Shown: in pieces, positions 7,346-16,961 of the stretch
Layout of the letters: every line of letters begins with the position of its first letter
How positions within the stretch are numbered: the stretch's first letter is position 1
Origin: Ureibacillus thermophilus
GTDB lineage: Bacteria > Bacillota > Bacilli > Bacillales_A > Planococcaceae
Direction: 5' to 3'
DNA length: 64,000 nucleotides
NCBI RefSeq assembly: GCF_004331915.1
Contig: NZ_CP036528.1
Location: 289,006-353,005 of the forward strand
Notes under the pieces: model-generated
The model's input: only the letters and a program-made list of their open reading frames with translations
Told to the model about the DNA's origin: nothing
The model's database searches: none
Made by a program: the position numbers and the translations under genes

Positions 7346-8647
7346 TTACGCGTTTTTCACGCCGAATTCAGCTGCTGCTTTGGCTAAAGCTTGATCTAAA
7401 TCTGCAATGATATCGTCCACATTTTCTAAACCGATGGATAAGCGGATAAGCTCTTCTCCTACACCGGCAATTTTCAATTCTTCAGCAGTTAATTGTTGGT
7501 GAGTAGTGGAAGCTGGATGAATAATCAAGGATCTTGCATCTCCAACGTTTGCAACGTGAGAGAACAATTTTACATTGTCAATAACAACGCTTCCTGCTTC
7601 ACGGCCACCTTTAATACCGAATGTCACCATAGAACCATAACCGTTTTTCAAATATTTTTTCGCTAAATGGTGAGATTCGAATGATTCATCTCCTGGATAA
7701 TTCACGTATTCCACATATGGGTGGTTTTTCAAAAATGCCACTACTTTTTCTGCATTTTCACTGTGTCTTGGATAGCGGAGGTGAAGAGTTTCCAATCCTT
7801 GAAGGAAACTGAATGCCGCATCCGGTCCTAAAGTTGGGCCAAGATCGCGCAATAATTGGACGCGCATTTTTGTTGCAAAAGCTGCACCGGCTGTATCGAT
7901 GCCGTAACGAATGCCATGATATGTGTGGTCAGGCTCTGTGAAACCAGGGAATCGACCTTGTGTCCAGTCGAATTTTCCTGCATCTACCACAACGCCACCG
8001 ATTGTTGTACCGTGGCCGCCAATCCATTTTGTTGCTGAATGGATAACAACATCTGCTCCAAAATCAATTGGATTGCATCCATATGGAGATGGGAACGTAT
8101 TGTCGATGATTAATGGAATGCCATGTTCATGGGCAATTGCTGCTACTGCTTCAATATCTAAAATATTTAAGCTAGGATTTCCTACTACTTCTGCATAGAT
8201 TGCTTTTGTTTTGTCCGTAATTGCTTTGCGGAAGTTTTCCGGATCTCTTTCATCTACAAATGTTGTTGTAATGCCCCAACGAGGTAATGTGTTAGCAAAT
8301 AAGTTATATGTTCCGCCATACAATGATCCAGCAGAGACAATTTCATCTCCCGCATTGGCGATATTTAAAATGGAGAAGGCAACTGCCGCCTGACCGGAAG
8401 ATAGAGCAACAGCTGCAGAGCCCCCTTCTAGCAAGGCAACACGCTTTTCAAACACATCGACTGTCGGGTTCATGATGCGGGAATAAATGTTTCCGGCTTC
8501 TTCAAGGGCAAATAATTTTCGTGCATGTTCTGTGTTTTTGAAGGCATAAGCCGTCGTGCGATAAATCGGAACGGCAATTGCACCTGTTACTGGATCAGGT
8601 TGTTGACCACCGTGAAGTAATAGCGTTTCTGGTTTGAATTCGGACAT
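7346..8647 (-). CDS. metY: O-acetylhomoserine sulfhydrylase (PLP-dependent)
   Basis: Converts O-acetylhomoserine and sulfide to homocysteine. It belongs to the Cys/Met metabolism PLP family: LSSGQAAVAFSILN binds cofactor phosphate, YAEVVGNPSLNILDI and IDNTFPSPYGCNPIDFGADVV follow, and the Schiff-base Lys lies in HSATKWIGGHGT. Length 433 is typical of MetY rather than of the shorter cystathionine synthases/lyases. ATG 8647 has AGGAGG upstream; the open frame extends to 8824 only because the riboswitch leader happens to lack stops. It is preceded by a SAM-I riboswitch and terminator, so it should be off when SAM is plentiful. Confidence 0.93.
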   Translation of the reverse strand: MSEFKPETLLLHGGQQPDPVTGAIAVPIYRTTAYAFKNTEHARKLFALEEAGNIYSRIMNPTVDVFEKRVALLEGGSAAVALSSGQAAVAFSILNIANAGDEIVSAGSLYGGTYNLFANTLPRWGITTTFVDERDPENFRKAITDKTKAIYAEVVGNPSLNILDIEAVAAIAHEHGIPLIIDNTFPSPYGCNPIDFGADVVIHSATKWIGGHGTTIGGVVVDAGKFDWTQGRFPGFTEPDHTYHGIRYGIDTAGAAFATKMRVQLLRDLGPTLGPDAAFSFLQGLETLHLRYPRHSENAEKVVAFLKNHPYVEYVNYPGDESFESHHLAKKYLKNGYGSMVTFGIKGGREAGSVVIDNVKLFSHVANVGDARSLIIHPASTTHQQLTAEELKIAGVGEELIRLSIGLENVDDIIADLDQALAKAAAEFGVKNA

Positions 8648-8701
8648 GATATTTCCTCCTAAACATAAATTTGATGGAAGGTTTCGAGAAGGCATGGAAG
8701 A

Positions 8702-8738
8702 TAAAACAAAAACCCTCTTCATATAAGAAGAGGGCTTT
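8702..8738 (-). terminator. Riboswitch terminator before metY
   Basis: On the minus strand AAGCCCTCTTC pairs with GAAGAGGGTT around a 6-nt loop and runs into TTTTTGTTTT; it is the expression platform of the SAM riboswitch. Confidence 0.88.
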
Positions 8739-8754
8739 GTACACGTACATTTCC

Positions 8755-8862
8755 TCCTCTTATCTTTCAGACAAACGTCTGTAGGATTTAGCACCTTTGC
8801 AATTTCTTGCAGGTTGCCGGGCATCTTTGGGCCTAGTCCCTCCGCCTCTCTTGATAAGAGTA
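8755..8862 (-). promoter_or_regulatory. SAM-I (S-box) riboswitch
   Basis: Minus-strand motifs in order: CTCTTATCAAGAGAGGCGGA, GGGACTAGGCCC, GATGCCCGGCAACC, GGTGCTAAATCC, and the closing GATAAGAG. These are the classic S-box elements in correct order. The closing strand is near the start of the terminator stem, giving a transcription-termination switch. Confidence 0.96.
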
Positions 8863-8887
8863 TGATTGATTTTCCATCGTTGGATTA

Positions 8888-8917
8888 ACTATAAAACATA
8901 GTATCCCACTCTGTCAA
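8888..8917 (-). promoter_or_regulatory. Sigma-A-type promoter of metY
   Basis: Minus-strand TTGACA (8917-8912), 18-nt spacer and TATAGT (8893-8888) place the transcript start just upstream of the S-box. Confidence 0.7.
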
Positions 8918-9182
8918 CCACTTTTTGAAAATTTTAAAACTTCTTTATTTTTTTGAGTATAATAGAACAAAATTGATTTTTCCATAAATGAAGAGAAAAA
9001 AATGTTCATTCCCCCCCAAAATATCTTCTTGTAAAGACTGTGCCGAAAAAGCGATTCTCTTCATTTTCCTCTGTAATATGCCTTCACAACAAAAGATTTC
9101 ATCCAATTCGGAATGCCGATGATAAACCGAGCCTACCTTCTTGTCCTATTATGAATGGATAGGCGTTCTTTAATTCAAATTT

Positions 9183-9211
9183 TTGTCATTGGCTAAAAAG
9201 TATAATATGAT
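9183..9211 (+). promoter_or_regulatory. Promoter of the nitroreductase gene
   Basis: TTGTCA (9183-9188), 17-nt spacer, TATGAT (9206-9211). Apart from this and the metY promoter I see nothing in the 8918-9280 gap. Confidence 0.55.
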
Positions 9212-9280
9212 ACCTTTAGGAAGAGAAACATCGCTTTAAAGAGCGATCTTCAACTTAACCAGTACATAAAAGGGGTGTAA

Positions 9281-10018
9281 ATGTTGAACGTAAAAGAATT
9301 ATTGCGTAGTCATACATCTGTACGCAAATATACAGGAGAAGAAATACCAAAAGAAAAAATTATTGATCTAATTCAAACGGCACAAATGGCTGCTTCTTCC
9401 CATTTTGTACAAGCCTATAGTGTAATTTTGGTGACAGATGAAGAAAAGAAACAAAAACTCGGAGAACTTTCCAAAAATGAATTTCAATTTCAAACAGCCG
9501 GGGCTGCTTTGTTATTCTGTGTCGACTTTAAACGATTAGAAGTAGCTGGGAAAAAACACGGTGTCGATATTACAGTGGATACGGCGGAAAATGTCTTAGT
9601 GGGTGTTGCGGATGTGGCGATTTTTGCGCAAAACTTTGTCGTTGCGGCAGAATCTGAAGGCTACGGCATTTGTTATATCGGCGGCGCAAGAAACAATCCA
9701 AAAGAAATCAGCGAATTATTTAACCTTCCAGAACACGTCTTCCCGCTCTTTGCAATGACAATCGGGAAACCAACAAAACGAAATGAAACAAAACCAAGAC
9801 TCCCAGTGGAAGCCGTATTGCATGAAAATGAATATGATGCTGAAAAATATGATGAGCTTTTAGATAAATACGATGCGATTATGGAAAACTATTATGCATC
9901 CAGAAGCTCCAATCAAAAAGTATCCAATTGGACGAAGCAAATGGCGGATTTCCTCAGTGAACAACGCCGTCCATTCATCAAAGAATTTTTAGCGTCCAAA
10001 GGATTCACTTGGAAATAA
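9281..10018 (+). CDS. NfsA/NfrA-type FMN nitroreductase
   Basis: A 245-residue flavoprotein of the oxygen-insensitive NADPH nitroreductase/flavin reductase group. N-terminal LLRSHTSVRKYTGEEIPKE is the family's FMN-binding start with RSHxSVRxY; AAQMAASSH-like QMAASSHFVQAY, the GGARNNP loop and the C-terminal GFTWK follow. Length fits the NfsA class. It probably reduces quinones, nitro-aromatics or flavin; the physiological substrate is not known. It is single, with repeat copy A2 starting 7 bp after its stop and supplying a terminator. Confidence 0.88.
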   Translation: MLNVKELLRSHTSVRKYTGEEIPKEKIIDLIQTAQMAASSHFVQAYSVILVTDEEKKQKLGELSKNEFQFQTAGAALLFCVDFKRLEVAGKKHGVDITVDTAENVLVGVADVAIFAQNFVVAAESEGYGICYIGGARNNPKEISELFNLPEHVFPLFAMTIGKPTKRNETKPRLPVEAVLHENEYDAEKYDELLDKYDAIMENYYASRSSNQKVSNWTKQMADFLSEQRRPFIKEFLASKGFTWK

Positions 10019-10025
10019 TCATAAA

Positions 10026-10330
10026 GAGGCTGGGACATAAACCAAAAATTATAGGGGTAGCTGAAAGAGTTTTGATAAAAAATTGAACTAACGAAAAATT
10101 GATTGGAGTGACGGGGCGAGCTCCTGTCGCGCACGCTTAGTCGCAAAGCAAAGCTTTCCTGCGACGAGCCCTCTCGAGACCACGAGGAGCGAAGGAATGA
10201 CTCAGAGGAGGCTAGCCGGGCCCCGCGGAAAGCGTTCCCGGAACGGAAATCAATTTTTAATAACATATCAAAAAAACATCATTTTCTCTTTGGAGAAAGT
10301 GATGTTTTTTTAGATTTGTCAAAACTCTTT
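10026..10330 (+). repeat. Repeat family A, copy A2
   Basis: Starts GAGGCTGGGACATAAACC, has a GC-rich core (GTCGCGCACGCTTAGTCGC ... CTGCGACGAGCCCTCTCGAG ... CCGCGGAAAGCG) and ends with a terminator hairpin at 10276-10311 and AGATTTGTC. It lies directly after the nitroreductase gene in sense orientation. The core is far richer in G+C than its surroundings. Copy A3 at 53050 is nearly identical except for a 28-bp insertion in the core. Confidence 0.85.
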
Positions 10331-10558
10331 ATTTTTTCTCTTAAACTTCTATAATGCCCAATCCAATAAAACTAAAAATGTATAAAGATAAATAATAAGG
10401 TCTACAGCTATCTCCATTATAGAACTATTTTCACATTTAAACTGATTAAATATTCCTATTTCGCTCCTTAATCCTTTTTTTCAAACATCTGGCATATTAA
10501 AATAAAATAAATTGGTCAGTTTTTCCAAATTAATCATGATGCCGCGAAGGGAAGAGAA

Positions 10559-10984
10559 ATGATGAGACAACATAAACAAGTCGCTTTATCCCTCGAACGC
10601 CAACATCTTAAACATATAAGAAGTTATTACCGGACAATTGCTGAAATTAACCTATGCTTAGGAAATATCCATCGAAGCATTGAACATAAAATTGATAAGC
10701 AAAAATACCAGTATGCTACAGAATATGTGAATCAATATATTTCCTACACAACCGTTTGGAATATCAAATTTGTATATAATCTGGAGAATCCTGAAGTAGC
10801 ACTCCTTCAACTGTTCCATTTAGAATATATATTCGAACATGAACCAAAAAATCGTTTTACCATGGAACGCAAGCAATTACAAGAACAAAAGAAGCAATTC
10901 TCAAAAGTCAATCCCTACAAAGAAGAACAAATGCAGTCAAGAAAACAAGAAATGCTCAATTATATTAAGCAGCGTTCAGAGTAA
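10559..10984 (+). CDS. Unknown charged protein
   Basis: A 141-residue protein with no signal peptide or membrane segment, rich in Lys, Gln, Glu, Tyr and His; the last third (about 100-141) looks like a charged helix or short coiled coil. A GGGAAGAG site precedes two adjacent ATG codons. I do not recognise a family. It lies between repeat copies A2 and B1, and has no co-directional neighbour within an operon distance. Codon use looks like that of its neighbours. Confidence 0.6.
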   Translation: MMRQHKQVALSLERQHLKHIRSYYRTIAEINLCLGNIHRSIEHKIDKQKYQYATEYVNQYISYTTVWNIKFVYNLENPEVALLQLFHLEYIFEHEPKNRFTMERKQLQEQKKQFSKVNPYKEEQMQSRKQEMLNYIKQRSE

Positions 10985-11006
10985 TCTTCCAAAATGATCA
11001 ACAATT

Positions 11007-11184
11007 AAAGGGGCGTCTGAAAAGTTGAGACGTCCCCTTTGCGGCTTTAGCTAGAGTTTTTGCCGCAGATAAATTGCGACGAGGAGGCGCGTTTTGTAAC
11101 CACCGCAGGGAAAGTTTTTAAGAGAATATTACTATAAGAAGTAAGGCTGTTTCCGAAAGTGTTCGACTTTCTGGACAGCCCTTT
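11007..11184 (-). repeat. Repeat family B, copy B1
   Basis: About 180 bp. Read on the minus strand it begins 3 bp after the stop of the next gene with a hairpin (GGGCTGTCC...ACAGCC), passes through ACCACCGC / CGCGCCTCCTCGTCGC and a GCGGC...GCCGC stem, and ends with GGGGACGTCTC...AGACGCCCCTTT, a terminator-like hairpin. The same layout occurs at 34339, 42620 and 57034. No coding capacity. Confidence 0.85.
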
Positions 11185-11186
11185 CT

Positions 11187-12881
11187 TTATAAACCGATAT
11201 TGACGACTCCTTCAATTTTCAACGCCTTTACCGGCAAGAAGATTTCACCCGTTTCTAAATAACGGATCACTACTTGATCCCCTTCTTGCAGGTAGATGGA
11301 GAGCGGCTCATTTTGTGAACTTACCACAAAGTTTTGTCCGTTATTGAGCAAGAAGGAAACAAGAGTATAATCACCAACCCGTTCTTTATATACGCGGAGA
11401 ACCACTCCAGCAACAGTTTTCTCCTCGGCGTTGCTTGAACCTTCCACCGAACTTGCTCCTCGGGATAAAGCCGTTTTATATTGCCTTAACGCCTCATTTG
11501 GAGTTGAACCATAAACGGAAATTTCCGGATTGGCTGCAGAGACGATAAAGTAATTTTGCAGAAAGCCGTTGGAATCAAGAACCGGTGCAAGCCAGCTCGC
11601 TTCTCCATAGAAATTGTAAAGGATTGGCATAGCTCCATGCCATTGTTTTTCAATAAACTTCTTCTCAATAATATCTAAAGCCCCTTGGGAATCCATATAC
11701 GATTCTTCTAAATTTCCTGTGTAATACACCGCTTTTCCTGTCCGCGCATGAGTTAATGAATAGCCAAGCATGGAATCTACGCCTTCTTTCGGGCTTGTGA
11801 AATCCGTAAAGTAATACATTTCCCCATCTTGGTTAAAGACCGGGCTCACATTGGCCTCCGTTCCTTCATCGGAAGGCAGCTTCACATCTTTTTTACCAAA
11901 GACGCTATTCCAGAAGCCATGGACATATTTACCGAAATAGCTGTTTTGCAGGCTCACTGCTTCAGGTGAAACAGCCCCGTCAATAAATTCAGGCACTTCC
12001 TCTAAAGGAATTTTCTCCATCGCCCCTGAATAAGCATCCACCATCACAATTCCTTTCACATCAAACCCATTCCGTGCTGAAATAAATTCACCGTAAGAAC
12101 GGATATAATAAGGCGTCCCATCATCATCCACCTCCATCTGAGGCTCACCGTAGAAAATGAGCGTCGGATATTCGAGACGAATATGCCGTTCTAAATTTTT
12201 ATTAAAAAATGCTGAAGGCACGTAAACCATTTCCTTTGCAACAAAGACCGGATTATCATTGGCATCCGTTGCGCTCATCTTAAAATAGCCAGGCGTTGTT
12301 TTACCATTCAACCATTTAAAAAATCCAGCAAACTCAACGGGAGCGATATAAACATACTTCCCGTTCACCTTTTGTATTTGCAAATTGCCAAGTTCATAAA
12401 AACTCGTATTTGGCACTTGGCCAAAAGCTTTTTTCATTTTATTTTCGGCAAATTGCGGGGGAACGCTGGCAGGAGTTTTCGTTTCATCAAACGGTTCAAT
12501 TTCCACTTTTTCTTCCATTTTTGCAGATTCGTACTTTTCCTCAGCGTTAAAAATTGGTGCAATCAACAAATAAAAAAGTCCAATGAAACTAGCAATGAAC
12601 AATAACCCTTTTACTTTTTGTTCCGCTCCCCTTGAAGCAAGAACACCCAATAGCAAAATCACCGGCCATGCATAGAGGGCGATTGTCCACTGCACATCGA
12701 TTTTTGTAAAGTAGACCATTAAAAAATAAAGCAGCCAGCTGGCGATGAATACCAATATGAAAGCCTGCAAAATTTGTTTAAAGGTCAATACATTATCTTT
12801 CGGCAATCTTCTCGTCAACGGCACAATAAGAACCGCAGTGATAAGGGAAAAAATAAGCGTCGATAGAATGAGTTGGGACAT
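11187..12881 (-). CDS. Large membrane-anchored protein of unknown function
   Basis: 564 residues: four to five hydrophobic helices in the first 115 residues, then about 440 soluble residues likely outside the membrane. The soluble part holds repeated units with a PepSY-like look (YYFTDFTSPKEG, ALDIIEKKFIEKQWHG) and a C-terminal beta-rich domain (KTVAGVVLRVYKERVGDYTLVSFLLNNGQNF). ATG 12881 has GGAAGG about 8 nt upstream; the frame starts at a GTG at 12890. It has no operon partners. I recognise no named family; the layout suggests an envelope sensor or assembly protein, but that is a guess. Confidence 0.75.
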   Translation of the reverse strand: MSQLILSTLIFSLITAVLIVPLTRRLPKDNVLTFKQILQAFILVFIASWLLYFLMVYFTKIDVQWTIALYAWPVILLLGVLASRGAEQKVKGLLFIASFIGLFYLLIAPIFNAEEKYESAKMEEKVEIEPFDETKTPASVPPQFAENKMKKAFGQVPNTSFYELGNLQIQKVNGKYVYIAPVEFAGFFKWLNGKTTPGYFKMSATDANDNPVFVAKEMVYVPSAFFNKNLERHIRLEYPTLIFYGEPQMEVDDDGTPYYIRSYGEFISARNGFDVKGIVMVDAYSGAMEKIPLEEVPEFIDGAVSPEAVSLQNSYFGKYVHGFWNSVFGKKDVKLPSDEGTEANVSPVFNQDGEMYYFTDFTSPKEGVDSMLGYSLTHARTGKAVYYTGNLEESYMDSQGALDIIEKKFIEKQWHGAMPILYNFYGEASWLAPVLDSNGFLQNYFIVSAANPEISVYGSTPNEALRQYKTALSRGASSVEGSSNAEEKTVAGVVLRVYKERVGDYTLVSFLLNNGQNFVVSSQNEPLSIYLQEGDQVVIRYLETGEIFLPVKALKIEGVVNIGL

Positions 12882-12963
12882 CACTTTCACCTTCCTTTCT
12901 CTATTCTACGAAAGAAGATTGAAAATAGTTTCAATCTTTTTTCTCATCAAAAAATAGGAAAAA

Positions 12964-12972
12964 TGATACAAT
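12964..12972 (+). promoter_or_regulatory. Extended -10 before pepT
   Basis: TGATACAAT 31 nt before the pepT start is an extended -10 element; no good -35 is visible 17 nt upstream. Confidence 0.4.
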
Positions 12973-13002
12973 GAGGACAATAAGGTTGAAGGAGGCAACA
13001 TC

Positions 13003-14232
13003 ATGAAAGAAAAAGTGATTGAACGATTGGTCCGCTATGCAAAAATTGATACCCAGTCTAATCCGGAAAGCTCTACAACCCCTTCTACGGAAAAACAATG
13101 GGATTTATTGAATGTATTAAAAGAGGAACTTGCAGAAATCGGATTGACAGAAATTACGTTAGATGAAAACGGATATTTATTTGCTACATTGCCAGCCAAT
13201 ACAGAAAAGGAAGTGCCAACTATTGGCTTTTTGGCCCATGTCGATACTTCCCCTGATTTTTCCGGTGCAAATGTACAACCGAAGCGAATTGACAATTATG
13301 ATGGTGGAGATATTCAACTGAATGATGGCATCGTCTTATCTCCTAGCCAATTCCCTAATTTAAAAAATTACGTGGGACAAACATTGATTACAACAGACGG
13401 CACGACTTTGCTTGGGGCGGATGATAAAGCAGGAATTGCGGAAATTATGACTGCCATGGAATATTTAGTCGAGCACCCTGAAATTAAGCATGGAAAAATT
13501 CGTGTCGCCTTTACCCCTGACGAAGAAATCGGTCGCGGACCACATAAGTTTGATGTACAAGCCTTTGGTGCAGATTTTGCCTACACAATGGATGGAGGCC
13601 CTCTTGGTGAATTGCAATACGAAAGTTTCAATGCGGCTTATGCAAAAGTAACGACTCGCGGCATCAGCGTTCATCCTGGCTCGGCCAAAGGAAAAATGGT
13701 CAATGCCATCACGATGGCCATTAAATTCCATAACTTTATGCCGCAAAATGCCGTTCCTGAAAAAACGGAAGGGTATGAAGGATTTATCCATTTAATGAAC
13801 TTTAATGGAACTATCGAGGAAGCAACTCTATCTTACATTATCCGAGACCATGACCGTGAAAAATTCGAAGCGAAAAAAGACTATTTCCGCCTAGTGGAAC
13901 AACGGATTAAGGAAGAGTACGGCGAAGATGCCATTACCGTTGAATTGGAAGACCAATATTACAATATGCGTGAAAAAATTGAGCCGGTGAAAGAAATTGT
14001 CGATATCGCGAAACAAGCCATGGAAAATTTAAATATCAAGCCGATCATTGAACCGGTTCGGGGAGGAACAGACGGCTCCCAACTCTCCTATATGGGGCTG
14101 CCGACGCCGAACATTTTTGCTGGAGGCGAAAATATGCACGGCAAATTTGAATTCGTATCCGCCGAAACGATGGAGCTCGCTGCAAAAGTCATTATTGAAA
14201 TCGTCCAACTCTTTGAAGCCAAAGGAAAATAG
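13003..14232 (+). CDS. pepT: Peptidase T (tripeptidase)
   Basis: A 409-residue di-zinc M20B aminopeptidase that removes N-terminal residues from tripeptides in the cytosol. Visible metal and catalytic motifs are [11 protein letters not shown] (about 76-86), [12 protein letters not shown] (about 136-147), [12 protein letters not shown] (about 169-180) and a C-terminal [15 protein letters not shown] [13 protein letters not shown] with [13 protein letters not shown]. Length is normal. AGGAGG lies 7 nt before ATG. It is monocistronic with its own terminator. Confidence 0.96.
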   Translation: MKEKVIERLVRYAKIDTQSNPESSTTPSTEKQWDLLNVLKEELAEIGLTEITLDENGYLFATLPANTEKEVPTIGFLAHVDTSPDFSGANVQPKRIDNYDGGDIQLNDGIVLSPSQFPNLKNYVGQTLITTDGTTLLGADDKAGIAEIMTAMEYLVEHPEIKHGKIRVAFTPDEEIGRGPHKFDVQAFGADFAYTMDGGPLGELQYESFNAAYAKVTTRGISVHPGSAKGKMVNAITMAIKFHNFMPQNAVPEKTEGYEGFIHLMNFNGTIEEATLSYIIRDHDREKFEAKKDYFRLVEQRIKEEYGEDAITVELEDQYYNMREKIEPVKEIVDIAKQAMENLNIKPIIEPVRGGTDGSQLSYMGLPTPNIFAGGENMHGKFEFVSAETMELAAKVIIEIVQLFEAKGK

Positions 14233-14240
14233 TCAAAGTA

Positions 14241-14286
14241 AAAAGATTCTCATTTTCCCTTTTACGAAAATGAGGATCTTTTTTAT
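14241..14286 (+). terminator. Terminator of pepT
   Basis: AAGATTCTCATTTTC and GAAAATGAGGATCTT form the stem, followed by TTTTTT. Confidence 0.85.
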
Positions 14287-14407
14287 AAACCATACAGACC
14301 ATTCTTTAAAATTCTCACATATAAGCCCAAGCGTTTTGTCTTTTCCTTTAAACAGAAAAAATATGTTATATTAAAATGCAGAGCTTATAGAACTTAGAGG
14401 TGATACA

Positions 14408-15115
14408 ATGCCAGCCTTGACTTATGAACAGCTTGTCTTTTTAAATTCCTACAGCATCTTTACAGAAGAACCAAGAACGCCTTTATTCACATTGGAAAAT
14501 ATACATAAAGAATTTTTTCTGCCAGATTTTTTAAAGCTCATGATGGAAATTACTCAAGCTGGAACAGAGGCGGCAGCCATTTCCCACTTTTGTCGCCGCT
14601 ACGGAATGTTTGTGGCTAGTCAATTTTATTTTCTCGCGGCTTACAATATCATGTGGGACGGAAAATTAGAAGACGTACGCTACTTTCATGTGCATGAATA
14701 TGGCATGGATACCCTTGGCACTTACATTACGCCAACAGACTTTCGCTATGTAGAAGATAAAGAACGGGAATATGTCATTTCTAAAATTCTTTATCAAGCC
14801 CATCAAATTATTATGCAACTCAGGGAAACGACAACCATTTCCCCATTGACGCTTTGGGAAAACATTTTCGGCTATATGTTGTGGAATTATTATGAATTAC
14901 TGCAAAATCCTTTGCTTGCTGATCGGGCCTTTGAAGATATTGAAATTCTGGAAGACACAAAAGTATGGCAGCGTTTCTCCAATAAGTCATGGTTTTATCA
15001 ATATACAAACGGAAAAAGCCCTATGGACCTTATCAATAAACCTGTCAGAAAAAGCTGCTGCTTCTCAAAAGACATCCCAGGTCTTGAAGCCTGCACTTTT
15101 TGTCCAATGAAATAG
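14408..15115 (+). CDS. FhuF-like [2Fe-2S] ferric-siderophore reductase
   Basis: A 235-residue protein ending in Cys217-Cys218-x10-Cys229-x2-Cys232, the unusual [2Fe-2S] ligand pattern of FhuF-type proteins, which release iron from siderophores in the cytosol. The upstream 215 residues are mostly helical and aromatic-rich, as in this group. GAGGTG sits before the ATG. It is transcribed alone; no Fur box or siderophore transporter gene is adjacent, so a link to iron is from the cluster motif only. Confidence 0.72.
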   Translation: MPALTYEQLVFLNSYSIFTEEPRTPLFTLENIHKEFFLPDFLKLMMEITQAGTEAAAISHFCRRYGMFVASQFYFLAAYNIMWDGKLEDVRYFHVHEYGMDTLGTYITPTDFRYVEDKEREYVISKILYQAHQIIMQLRETTTISPLTLWENIFGYMLWNYYELLQNPLLADRAFEDIEILEDTKVWQRFSNKSWFYQYTNGKSPMDLINKPVRKSCCFSKDIPGLEACTFCPMK

Positions 15116-15123
15116 CCATAGAA

Positions 15124-15163
15124 AGATTTCCAAACTGATAAGACCGGTTTGGAAATTTTTTTC
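15124..15163 (+). terminator. Terminator after the FhuF-like gene
   Basis: ATTTCCAAAC and GTTTGGAAAT form a 10-bp stem, followed by TTTTTTTC. Confidence 0.85.
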
Positions 15164-15277
15164 TTATAATTTTTTCTAAATTTATTAAAAATTTATTAAC
15201 GTTCTAAAGTGCAAGAGCTTTTAATTTTTGGTAAAATAAAAAAGCATTCTGTGGGGAAAGGATTGGAGCCAATACAT

Positions 15278-16162
15278 ATGAGTGAAATGAACGGAGTATA
15301 TGAAAACCATGAACCAATGTTTTTAAGCAGAATCTCAAGTATTATATTTATTATAATCGGCGCATTTATTGCTGCTTACGGACTAGAAGCAGTATTAATT
15401 CCTAACAGCGTCTCGGACGGTGGTATAACCGGTATTTCCATTATGTTGTCCACACTTACTCCTCTTCCATTAGGTCTTTTCTTAGCAATTTTAAACATCC
15501 CATTTATTTTTTTAGGCTACAAATTAGTCGGAAAAACCTTTGCAATTAACTCCATTATAGGAATCGCTACTTTATCAATTGCTACATCTTTAATGCATCA
15601 TATACCAACGATTATCAATGGCGATTCTTTATTAGTCACAATTTCAGGCGGTATCCTGCTTGGTATTGGCATGGGTTTAGCTTTGCGCAATGGCGGCGCG
15701 TTAGACGGCACAGATATGTTAGCGGTATTAATCAGCAGAAAAGTCCCTTTTTCAACCGGTGAAATCATCTTAGTCATCAATGTATTTATCTTTATTTTTG
15801 TCGGTTTTGTATTTGGTATTGAAGGGGCCCTTTCTTCAGCAATCGCTTACTACATTGCTTCAAAAGTCATCAGCATCATTGAAACAGGTCTTGAAGATGC
15901 AAAATCTGTTACGATCATTAGCAAAAATTCAAGAGAAATCGGCCAAGCCATTATCAATCGTCTTGGACGAAGCGTCACTTATATTGAAGGAGTCGGCGGA
16001 TATACGAATGAGCCTGTAGAAATGATTTACTGCGTCATCAACCGCATGGAAGAAAGTAAATTAAGAACGATTGTCCGTCAAAAAGATCCAAATGCATTCG
16101 TTACCATTAGCGATATTGCAGAAGTTCGCGGCGGCAGTTTCAAGAAAAGAAATATCCACTAA
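15278..16162 (+). CDS. YitT-family membrane protein
   Basis: 294 residues: five hydrophobic segments in the first 200 residues (GLEAVLIPNSVSDGGITGISI is the family's conserved loop) and a cytoplasmic DUF2179 domain at the C-terminus (SREIGQAIINRLGRSVTYIEG). The function of these proteins is unknown. ATG 15278 is preceded by GGAG; the longer frame from 15209 would add a non-conserved, poorly supported leader. It stands alone. Confidence 0.85.
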   Translation: MSEMNGVYENHEPMFLSRISSIIFIIIGAFIAAYGLEAVLIPNSVSDGGITGISIMLSTLTPLPLGLFLAILNIPFIFLGYKLVGKTFAINSIIGIATLSIATSLMHHIPTIINGDSLLVTISGGILLGIGMGLALRNGGALDGTDMLAVLISRKVPFSTGEIILVINVFIFIFVGFVFGIEGALSSAIAYYIASKVISIIETGLEDAKSVTIISKNSREIGQAIINRLGRSVTYIEGVGGYTNEPVEMIYCVINRMEESKLRTIVRQKDPNAFVTISDIAEVRGGSFKKRNIH

Positions 16163-16243
16163 TTTCATAGAAAAACAACAAGTCTTTTGCGGCTTGGTGT
16201 TTTTTCTTTTTGGCACATTCATTCCCACTGAAAAAGACTTGGA

Positions 16244-16951
16244 TTACTCCAAGCCTTTCTCCAATGCTTTCTTAAATTCAACAAACCACTTATTGCCTTG
16301 CTCTTTGATTGCAATGCCCACATATCCATTATGTAGCAGATTTTTTTGCCCTTCGATATCTCCCATGGAAATCCATACAGACTCTTTCTCAAGCTGCAAT
16401 TCTTTATGCAAAGGTTTGGCGAAAATATAGCGCAACTTCCCGCCATATTTTTCTTTCAAAGCAGCAATATACATACCTTGATAAAACTTATCCTTCATGC
16501 TCGGTATATTATAAGGCATCACGGTTGCCAGCACATAGTCAAATCGGGATGTATCAATTTTCTTCATAATAATTTGGGCCATTTTTTTCTGAAGCCCATA
16601 TCCTCGAAAATCCGGATGGACATTTGAAATTTCCTGGTACAGAACCCGCTTCAAATCCGCCTCGTCCACAAGCCCAATATCTTTCCCGAGACCTTGGTCA
16701 TCCAATTCAGGGATTAAAAGCGCCCGAAAAGCGATTAGCTGCTCGTCAACAAAAACTCCTATCATCAACCCATTGCCCTGTAAAATATACTGAAATTCCT
16801 CAATCGTAAGAGGTTGCAGCGTTTCTTGATTGGGGAGCGAATTAACGACAGCTTGCTGGAGAGCCAAAATTTGAGGCAAATCACTCATTTTCAATTTTTT
16901 TACATAATAAACAATATCCTTTAAAACGCCTTTTTCAATTATTTCGCACAT
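16244..16951 (-). CDS. GNAT N-acetyltransferase (operon gene 3)
   Basis: 235-residue acyltransferase with a GNAT fold: strand VFVDEQLIAFRALL, acetyl-CoA-binding segment VHPDFRGYGLQKKM and C-terminal LATVMPYNIPS. It begins 10 bp after the enolase-superfamily gene; the AAGGTGG site spans that gene's stop. In Geobacillus a GNAT succinyltransferase, an N-succinylamino-acid racemase and an M20 desuccinylase together turn D- into L-amino acids; this operon has the same three protein classes. I infer that it acylates the substrate of the racemase next door. Confidence 0.8.
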   Translation of the reverse strand: MCEIIEKGVLKDIVYYVKKLKMSDLPQILALQQAVVNSLPNQETLQPLTIEEFQYILQGNGLMIGVFVDEQLIAFRALLIPELDDQGLGKDIGLVDEADLKRVLYQEISNVHPDFRGYGLQKKMAQIIMKKIDTSRFDYVLATVMPYNIPSMKDKFYQGMYIAALKEKYGGKLRYIFAKPLHKELQLEKESVWISMGDIEGQKNLLHNGYVGIAIKEQGNKWFVEFKKALEKGLE

Positions 16952-16961
16952 GATAGCCACC

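Noticed and set aside
7068-7394. 108-codon plus-strand frame over the hairpin array
   Set aside because: It overlaps the end of metY, has no ribosome site, and its repeated residues (HAANGQL, LLQMGS) simply follow the hairpins.
9913-10266. Frames crossing repeat A (also 53031-53315)
   Set aside because: They arise from the GC-rich non-coding core; the reading frame is not kept between copies.
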